Shown one piece after another: positions 7,273 through 12,614 of a DNA stretch of 20,425 nt. A program made the position numbers and the translations under genes. Source of the DNA: Galactobacter sp. (GTDB lineage Bacteria; Actinomycetota; Actinomycetes; Actinomycetales; Micrococcaceae). Numbering within the stretch: the first letter of the stretch is position 1; every line of letters begins with the position of its first letter. Location of the stretch: NCBI RefSeq assembly GCF_022712295.1, contig NZ_JALAGT010000016.1, positions 1 to 20,425 on the forward strand. Reading direction: 5' to 3'. The notes under the pieces are model-generated. The model worked only from the letters and a program-made list of their open reading frames with translations, ran no database searches and was not told the DNA's origin.

Positions 7273-8415
7273 ATGCACATCGACTTCGCCCGCTCACAAC
7301 CCAACACGCTCGGTGTCGAATGGGAGATCGCCCTCGTCGACAAGGAAACCGGGGACCTGCGGGCGGTTGCGCAGGAGGTCCTGGACGGCGTGAAGGAGGC
7401 CCGCGGCCTGGCCCCGTATGAGGACCACCCTCAGATCACGCAGGAACTGCTGATGAACACGGTGGAGCTCGTCACCGGCGTGCACACGGACGTGGCAGGC
7501 GCCAAGGACGAACTGATCTCCCTGATGCGGGAAGTCCGTTCCATCACGGATCCGCTCGGCGTCGAGCTCTACTGCGCGGGCTCCCACCCGTTCGCGCCTC
7601 CCACGCTGCAGCCGGTCACTGACAAGGAGCGCTACGCCACGCTGATCGATCGCACGCAGTGGTGGGGCCGACAGATGGTGATCTACGGGGTGCACGTGCA
7701 CGTCGGCGTGGACAAGGCCTCCAAGGTCCTGCCCATCGTGGACGGCCTGATCAACTACCAGCCCCACCTGCTGGCGCTCTCCGCTTCTTCACCGTTCTGG
7801 GGTGGAGACGACACGGGCTACGCCTCGCAGCGGTCCCTGATGTTCCAGCAGCTTCCCACCGGCGGGCTACCCGCCCACTTCGACCAGTTCAGCGACTACG
7901 AGGGCTACGTGGCCGACATGTTCCACGTGGGTGTGGTGGATGAACTCAACGAGATCCGCTGGGACGTTCGCCCGGTCCCCCGCTTCGGCACGGTGGAGAT
8001 GCGCATCTGCGACGGGCTGGCCTCTGCCCGCGACGTCGGCGCCATCGCGGCACTGACGCAGTGTCTGGTGGCCGATATGTCCGACGCGCTCGATGCCGGC
8101 CGCCACATCCCTGTGATGAGCCCCTGGTTCAGGGTGGAGAACAAGTGGCGCGCGGCCCGCTACGGCCTCGACGCCATCATCATCCTGGATTCCGCAGGCA
8201 ACGAGAAGCTCGTCACCGATCACCTGGCAGACGAGCTCACGCGGCTTTCCCCGGTGGCCAAGCGGCTGGGCTGCGAGAAGGAATTGGCCGACGTCTGGAG
8301 CATCGTCACCGAGGGCGCCGGTTACCAGCGGCAGCGCCGCTGGGCCGAGGCCAACGGAGGCGACCTCCATCAGGTGGTACTGGAGTCCACGCGACTGTTG
8401 CGCAGCGATACGTGA
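7273..8415 (+). CDS. Glutamate-cysteine ligase-like carboxylate-amine ligase (GCS2/YbdK family)
   Basis: A 380-residue ATP-dependent ligase of the GCS2 family, which joins the gamma-carboxyl of glutamate to an amine such as that of cysteine. Family landmarks are GVEWEIALVD (14-23; the Glu residues bind metal), ELLMNTVELVTG (58-69), GVHVHVGVD (139-147) and FGTVEMRICDG near residue 240. Length matches the family (about 370-385). Members are annotated as weak glutamate-cysteine ligases; the real substrate in most actinobacteria is not settled, since these organisms normally use mycothiol rather than glutathione. No gshB, egt or other thiol gene is next to it. It converges on tsaD with only 3 bases between the two stop codons. 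Confidence 0.88.
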   Translation: MHIDFARSQPNTLGVEWEIALVDKETGDLRAVAQEVLDGVKEARGLAPYEDHPQITQELLMNTVELVTGVHTDVAGAKDELISLMREVRSITDPLGVELYCAGSHPFAPPTLQPVTDKERYATLIDRTQWWGRQMVIYGVHVHVGVDKASKVLPIVDGLINYQPHLLALSASSPFWGGDDTGYASQRSLMFQQLPTGGLPAHFDQFSDYEGYVADMFHVGVVDELNEIRWDVRPVPRFGTVEMRICDGLASARDVGAIAALTQCLVADMSDALDAGRHIPVMSPWFRVENKWRAARYGLDAIIILDSAGNEKLVTDHLADELTRLSPVAKRLGCEKELADVWSIVTEGAGYQRQRRWAEANGGDLHQVVLESTRLLRSDT

Positions 8416-8418
8416 CCC

Positions 8419-9501
8419 TCAGGCTGCCGACGGCGCGGGAATCGACACGATCGAGGCGTCCAGCCCGGTGTCGGTCCCGAAGTCGGTTCCGGTCGCTTCC
8501 ACCCCTGCGGCCACGAGCTGAGCACCGAGCGCAGCGATCATCGCACCGTTGTCGGTGCACAATCCCGGGCGCGGGACGCGCAACGTGATGCCTGCCGAGG
8601 CGCAACGTGCGGCAAGTAACTCACGAAGACGCTTGTTCGCCGCCACTCCTCCGCCGAGCAGCAAGTGTTCCAGGCCGTGTTCCTTGGCCGCCAGGACGGC
8701 CTTCTTGGTGATCACATCGACCACGGCCTCCTGGAAGGACGCCGCGACGTCGGCCACAGGCACCTCCACGCCGCGCGCGGCACAGTCCTCCACGTAGCGG
8801 GCCACCGCGGTCTTGAGGCCCGAGAAGGAGAAGTCGTAGCGGTGGGGGCCGGGCTCCTCGGCGGTGCCCATGAACTTCCCGAGCGTGAGGCCGCGCGGGA
8901 AACGGATGGCCTTGGGGTTGCCTTCCGCTGCCAGCCGGTCGATGACCGGGCCGCCCGGGTACGGGAGGCCGAGCAACCTGGCGACCTTGTCGTAGGCCTC
9001 CCCTGCCGCGTCGTCGATGGTCGATCCGAGCAGCCGCACGTCTGAGGTCAGTGAGGCGACCTCGAGGATCTCGGTGTGACCTCCGGAGACCAACAATGCG
9101 CCAAGGCGTTCGGGAAGGGGTCCGCCCTCCAGGACCCCGACGCCCACATGGGCCACGAGGTGGTTCACGGCATAGAGCGGCTTCCCCGTTGCCAAGGCAA
9201 GAGCCTTGGCCCCCGCCACACCCACCATGAGCGCTCCGGCCAGTCCGGGACCGGAGGTGACGGCGATGGCGTCGAGGTCCTCAAGGGACACCTTCGCGGT
9301 ATCCAAGGCCTCGCGCAGGGTAGGAACCAACGCCTCCAGGTGCGCACGCGAGGCGATCTCCGGGATCACCCCGCCGAAGCGAACGTGTTCCTCCATGGAG
9401 GAGGCAACAGCATTGGCCAACCGCGTGGTGCCGCGGACCACGCCCACACCGGTCTCGTCGCAGCTGGACTCGATTCCAAGCACCAATGGTTCGTGGCTCA
9501 T
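8419..9501 (-). CDS. tsaD: tRNA N6-adenosine threonylcarbamoyltransferase TsaD
   Basis: TsaD transfers the threonylcarbamoyl group from TC-AMP to A37 of ANN-decoding tRNAs to make t6A, acting with TsaB and TsaE encoded upstream. It has 360 residues. The metal-binding pair H114 and H118 is in NHLVAH; other family blocks are LGIESSCDETG (8-18), SGPGLAGALMVG (83-94), SGGHTEI (139-145), DDAAGEAYDKVARLLGLPYPGG (163-184, landmark only), GGGVAANKRL and CTDNGAM near the C-terminus. The frame is open 69 codons upstream inside rimI, but the ATG at 9499-9501 has a GGAAGGA ribosome binding site, gives the family N-terminus, and overlaps the rimI stop by 4 bases (ATGA). It is the last gene of the operon. 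TsaC is not in the window. Confidence 0.96.
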   Translation of the reverse strand: MSHEPLVLGIESSCDETGVGVVRGTTRLANAVASSMEEHVRFGGVIPEIASRAHLEALVPTLREALDTAKVSLEDLDAIAVTSGPGLAGALMVGVAGAKALALATGKPLYAVNHLVAHVGVGVLEGGPLPERLGALLVSGGHTEILEVASLTSDVRLLGSTIDDAAGEAYDKVARLLGLPYPGGPVIDRLAAEGNPKAIRFPRGLTLGKFMGTAEEPGPHRYDFSFSGLKTAVARYVEDCAARGVEVPVADVAASFQEAVVDVITKKAVLAAKEHGLEHLLLGGGVAANKRLRELLAARCASAGITLRVPRPGLCTDNGAMIAALGAQLVAAGVEATGTDFGTDTGLDASIVSIPAPSAA

Positions 9502-10091
9502 GATTCCGGGTCCTTCCGGTGGAGGCTGTTCTGGTCTTCGAGGGTCTCGGTGTGGTGAGTGACCGACTTGGACATGATGAGCGCGTCGGTCCCGTCGGCG
9601 TAGTAGCGAGGGCGGGTATGGATGATCTGGAAACCGTGGCCCTCGTAGAGCCGGATGGCTCCCACGTTGTCCACGCGGACCTCCAGCATCATGGATTCCG
9701 CTCCCCAAGCTGCCGCGCGCTCCTCGGCCAGCCGCATCAAGAAGTCCGCCAGCCCACGGCGCCGATGTGTGGGGAGCACCCCGATGGTCTGGGCGTCCGC
9801 GATCCTCGGTGAGTACTGCAGACCCAGGTAACCCACGATCTCCCCTGCGTCCGCTGCTTCAGAGGGGTCACCGGCGTCAGCTGCGACGCTCAGCCCCCAG
9901 TACCGACGCCACTCCGGATGGTTCAACTCCTCACGGAACATACTCTCCGGCCACGCGTCAGTGTCGAAGAGGCGCACATCCAGCTCAACCAACGCCTCCA
10001 CATCCGTGGAATCCAGGGTTCGGATCTCGTAGCCGTCCGGAACGCTGTCCAGCAGCCGCGCGGGAGCGTCGGGAAGTTCCGGAGCGCTCAC
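9498..10091 (-). CDS. rimI: Ribosomal protein S18-alanine N-acetyltransferase-like GNAT enzyme
   Basis: A 197-residue GNAT acetyltransferase. The acetyl-CoA binding motif is in TIGVLPTHRRRGLADFLM (about 108-125; Q/RxxGxG/A type), and the C-terminal GNAT block DNVGAIRLYEGHGFQII is at about 145-161. RimI acetylates the N-terminal alanine of ribosomal protein S18 in E. coli; in actinobacteria the gene is regularly embedded between tsaB and tsaD, as here, and may acetylate other N-termini. An alanine- and acid-rich insert (AADAGDPSEAADAG, about 80-93) is unusual and probably a loop. Start is GTG at 10089-10091, overlapping the tsaB stop by 4 bases (GTGA), with a GGGGAC ribosome binding site inside tsaB. 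It overlaps tsaD by 4 bases downstream. Confidence 0.9.
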   Translation of the reverse strand: MSAPELPDAPARLLDSVPDGYEIRTLDSTDVEALVELDVRLFDTDAWPESMFREELNHPEWRRYWGLSVAADAGDPSEAADAGEIVGYLGLQYSPRIADAQTIGVLPTHRRRGLADFLMRLAEERAAAWGAESMMLEVRVDNVGAIRLYEGHGFQIIHTRPRYYADGTDALIMSKSVTHHTETLEDQNSLHRKDPES

Positions 10092-10786
10092 GCCTGTGTC
10101 CCCGGCCTCGACACATCCACGCCGGCCATCGAGGCGGGCACCACGGCGTCCGACTCGCGCAGGTAACGCGCCTTGGGTTCGTTCCGGACGGCTCCAGCGG
10201 CGATCCAGGCGAGCCCCAACTCCGCGGCATCCACGTGGACGTTCTCGCTGCCCGGAACCACACGGATTCCGAGGTCCGAGATCTCCTGCGCACGGGCGGT
10301 GACGCCGGCACCCGCCAGGGCGACACCGTGTGGCATGACCTCACTCAGGCCGACCGGTGAGGACACGTGCGGGCCGTCCACCCGCGCACCCGTAGCGTCG
10401 TAACGCGCCCAGTACAGTTCCTTGCGCCGCGCGTCCAGCGCCGCGACGAATCCGGCCTCGCTTCCCGGCCGGCCCGCGATCGAGTGCGCAAGACCGTCCA
10501 AGGAACACCAACCAGCCACGGGCACGCCCCAGGCGAAGGCCAGGGTGGCAGCCGTGGCCATACCGACGCGCAGCCCCGTGAAGGGGCCTGGGCCCTCGCC
10601 CGTCAGCACGATGTCGGGGCTGAGCCATCCGGCCTGGTCCAGGACCTGCGACACCGCCGGGGCCAGGTCCTCGGCATGACGGTGGGTGTCGTCTCCGTTG
10701 AAACGGGCCAGGACCGCCGGGTCTGTTGCGGTGTCGATCGCAGCGACAGAGACCGCGGAGGAGGTATCGATGATGAGGGCGCGCAC
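10088..10786 (-). CDS. tsaB: tRNA threonylcarbamoyladenosine biosynthesis protein TsaB
   Basis: TsaB is the non-catalytic ASKHA-fold partner that dimerises with TsaD and is required for t6A formation. It has 232 residues, the usual size. Landmarks are the N-terminal ALIIDTSSA phosphate-binding strand (3-11), GEGPGPFTGLRVGMATA (about 64-80) and AALDARRKELYWARY (about 115-129), all typical of TsaB. The frame is open 92 codons further upstream, antisense-like low-complexity sequence over tsaE, so I chose the GTG at 10784-10786, which gives the family N-terminus and lies 11 bases past the tsaE stop. The ribosome binding site is weak, so translation is probably coupled to tsaE. Confidence 0.94.
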   Translation of the reverse strand: MRALIIDTSSAVSVAAIDTATDPAVLARFNGDDTHRHAEDLAPAVSQVLDQAGWLSPDIVLTGEGPGPFTGLRVGMATAATLAFAWGVPVAGWCSLDGLAHSIAGRPGSEAGFVAALDARRKELYWARYDATGARVDGPHVSSPVGLSEVMPHGVALAGAGVTARAQEISDLGIRVVPGSENVHVDAAELGLAWIAAGAVRNEPKARYLRESDAVVPASMAGVDVSRPGTQA

Positions 10787-10797
10787 AGCAGACGATT

Positions 10798-11409
10798 CTA
10801 CTCGGCGTCCGCGGCGCCGCGATGGGGCTGCTCGTGCCCGACGGCGCGGAGCAGCGCGGCGCGGGCCTCCCCCTCCCAGCGTGGGCCGATGGCCCACAGC
10901 CGCAGGGACCGCTCCACCGCATCGTCCTCGAGGTCCTCCGCCTCCCACGGTGCGGGCCCGTCCGAGCCGCCGGAGACGCCGGTCGCCGCGTCTCCCACGG
11001 GACGAATCAATTCGATCTCCAAACGGGACTGCGCCAGGTCCTCGGCTCGGTCCCGGCCCCACTCCACCACGGTGACGGAGCGGTCCATGGATTCCTCGAG
11101 GTCCAGATCGGTGACCTCGGCCGCGCTACCCAGCCGGTAGGCATCCACATGGACCAGGTCCGGGCCCCCCGTGGAGGAGGAATGTACGCGCGAGAGCACG
11201 AAGGTCGGTGAGGCGATACGCCCCTTCACGCCCAGCCCCAGTCCCAGACCCTGAGTGAACGTGGTCTTCCCCGCGCCCAGTTCCCCCACCAGGATGATCA
11301 GGTCGCCCGGAAGCAGCACCGTCGCGAGGCCTGCGGCGAGCGCTTGGGTGGCCTCTGCGGTGGGAAGGGCGATGGTCGCCAGTGGGCTCTCTTCCTGCGG
11401 TTCAGTCAT
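10798..11409 (-). CDS. tsaE: tRNA threonylcarbamoyladenosine biosynthesis ATPase TsaE
   Basis: TsaE is the P-loop ATPase that resets the TsaBD complex during t6A synthesis. It has 203 residues, longer than the roughly 150-residue E. coli protein. The Walker A motif is GELGAGKTT (42-50), followed by SPTFVLSR, the HVDAYRL block and VVEWGRD, all diagnostic. The C-terminal part from about residue 135 is acidic and glycine-rich (GVSGGSDGPAPWEAEDLEDD) and looks like a disordered extension. I chose the ATG at 11407-11409 rather than the longer frame because it has a GGAGG ribosome binding site. The start lies inside alr, giving an 8-base overlap with the alr 3' end, so the two are translationally linked. 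Confidence 0.94.
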   Translation of the reverse strand: MTEPQEESPLATIALPTAEATQALAAGLATVLLPGDLIILVGELGAGKTTFTQGLGLGLGVKGRIASPTFVLSRVHSSSTGGPDLVHVDAYRLGSAAEVTDLDLEESMDRSVTVVEWGRDRAEDLAQSRLEIELIRPVGDAATGVSGGSDGPAPWEAEDLEDDAVERSLRLWAIGPRWEGEARAALLRAVGHEQPHRGAADAE

Positions 11410-12562
11410 CCTGGTCAACCTCCGAGTCGACGTGGTGGCGGGGGACGCGCGGGGAGATCCGGGTGACGACCTCATAGTTGATGGTTCCGGCGGCCTCGGC
11501 CCATTCGGTCACGGAGGGCTCCCCCTCACCCCCGAAGAGCACGGCTTCCGCCCCGAGGTAGTCCTCAGCCGCGGCGTCCGGGCCCAGGTCCACCACGAAC
11601 TGATCCATGGCCACGCGTCCCACGGCACGCACCACTCGGGAATTGACGAGGACGGGGCCGTTCTCCGCGACGCGCGGAATGCCGTCGGCGTAGCCCAACG
11701 GGATCAGGCCGAGCGTGGTCGGGGCCTGAGCATGCCAGCGGAGCCCGTAGGAGACCCCCTGCCCGGCCGGGACGCTCTTGACGTTGGCGATCCTGGCGGA
11801 CAGCCGCATGGCGGGACGCAGGCCTAACTCCTGCGGGGTCTTGTCCTCGAAGGGAGAGAGGCCGTACATCGCCAGGCCGCAGCGGACCAGGTCGAAGTGG
11901 GTGTCCTGGCGGGAGAGCAAGGCCGGTGAATTGGCGATGTGGCGTACCTCGATCTCAAGTCCCGCAGCCTCGGCCGCGGCTACCGCTGCACGGAAGGCCT
12001 CGAGTTGTTCATCCGTCTCCGGTCGTTCTGGCTCGTCCGCCACGGCAAAGTGCGAGAAGATCCCGACCACCCTGACGCTGCCTTGCTCCTGCAGCTGTTT
12101 CGCCTGCTGCAGGAGTCCGGGCCAGGACCCGGCCGTGCAGCCGTTGCGACCCAGGCCGGTGTCGATCTTCAAGTGAATTCTGGCGGTGGCACCGACACGC
12201 TGCGCCGCAGCGGCGATCGGGGCGAGTTCCCACCCGGAGACACCGAGATCCACGCCCGCGGCGATGGCGGCGTCGAAATCGGTGGACTCGGTATGCAGCC
12301 AGGAGAGGATCGGGGCATCCAGCCCCGCGGCGCGCAGAGCCAACGCCTCGGAGACGTGCACGGCACCGAGCCACGTGGCACCGGCTTCCAAGGCGGCCGC
12401 TGCAACAGGAACCACCCCGTGCCCATAGGCGTCTGCCTTGACCACGGCCATGACCTGGGCCGAGCCCACCACGTCACGAACGTGGGCGATGTTGTGGCGG
12501 ATGGCCGCCAAGTCGATGGTCGCGACGCGTTCCGCCGGCCGGTTCAGGTCTACTTCACTCAC
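11402..12562 (-). CDS. alr: Alanine racemase
   Basis: A PLP-dependent enzyme that interconverts L- and D-alanine, supplying D-Ala for peptidoglycan and for D-alanylation of teichoic acid. It has 386 residues, the usual length. The PLP lysine K42 is in VVKADAYGHG (41-50), DTGLGRNG carries the PLP-stabilising Arg (139), HIANSPALL is at 208-216, and the second catalytic base is Tyr272 in VSYG; C-terminal RVAMDQFVVDLG is intact. The GTG start is 7 bases after a TATCCT -10 box, so the mRNA may be leaderless. It is the first gene of the alr-tsaE-tsaB-rimI-tsaD operon and overlaps tsaE by 8 bases. Confidence 0.96.
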   Translation of the reverse strand: MSEVDLNRPAERVATIDLAAIRHNIAHVRDVVGSAQVMAVVKADAYGHGVVPVAAAALEAGATWLGAVHVSEALALRAAGLDAPILSWLHTESTDFDAAIAAGVDLGVSGWELAPIAAAAQRVGATARIHLKIDTGLGRNGCTAGSWPGLLQQAKQLQEQGSVRVVGIFSHFAVADEPERPETDEQLEAFRAAVAAAEAAGLEIEVRHIANSPALLSRQDTHFDLVRCGLAMYGLSPFEDKTPQELGLRPAMRLSARIANVKSVPAGQGVSYGLRWHAQAPTTLGLIPLGYADGIPRVAENGPVLVNSRVVRAVGRVAMDQFVVDLGPDAAAEDYLGAEAVLFGGEGEPSVTEWAEAAGTINYEVVTRISPRVPRHHVDSEVDQDD

Positions 12563-12569
12563 CCTCGTC

Positions 12570-12599
12570 AGGATAGTCGCGTTGTCCCGACCGTTCTAA
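12570..12599 (-). promoter_or_regulatory. Promoter of the alr-tsaE-tsaB-rimI-tsaD operon
   Basis: On the minus strand, TATCCT (-10, 12570-12575) ends exactly 7 bases before the alr GTG, and TTAGAA (12594-12599) stands 18 bases further upstream as a weak -35. Transcription is predicted to start at or next to the start codon. A GAGG sits directly against the start codon, too close to be a normal ribosome binding site. Confidence 0.55.
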
Positions 12600-12614
12600 G
12601 CCGACCGGTGCGTG

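Noticed and set aside
9502..9708. 69-residue N-terminal extension of tsaD
   Set aside because: It lies wholly within rimI in another frame, and a good ribosome binding site precedes the ATG at 9501.
10787..11062. N-terminal extension of tsaB over tsaE
   Set aside because: The added 92 residues are Arg/Gly/Pro-rich out-of-frame tsaE sequence; the GTG at 10786 gives the normal TsaB start.
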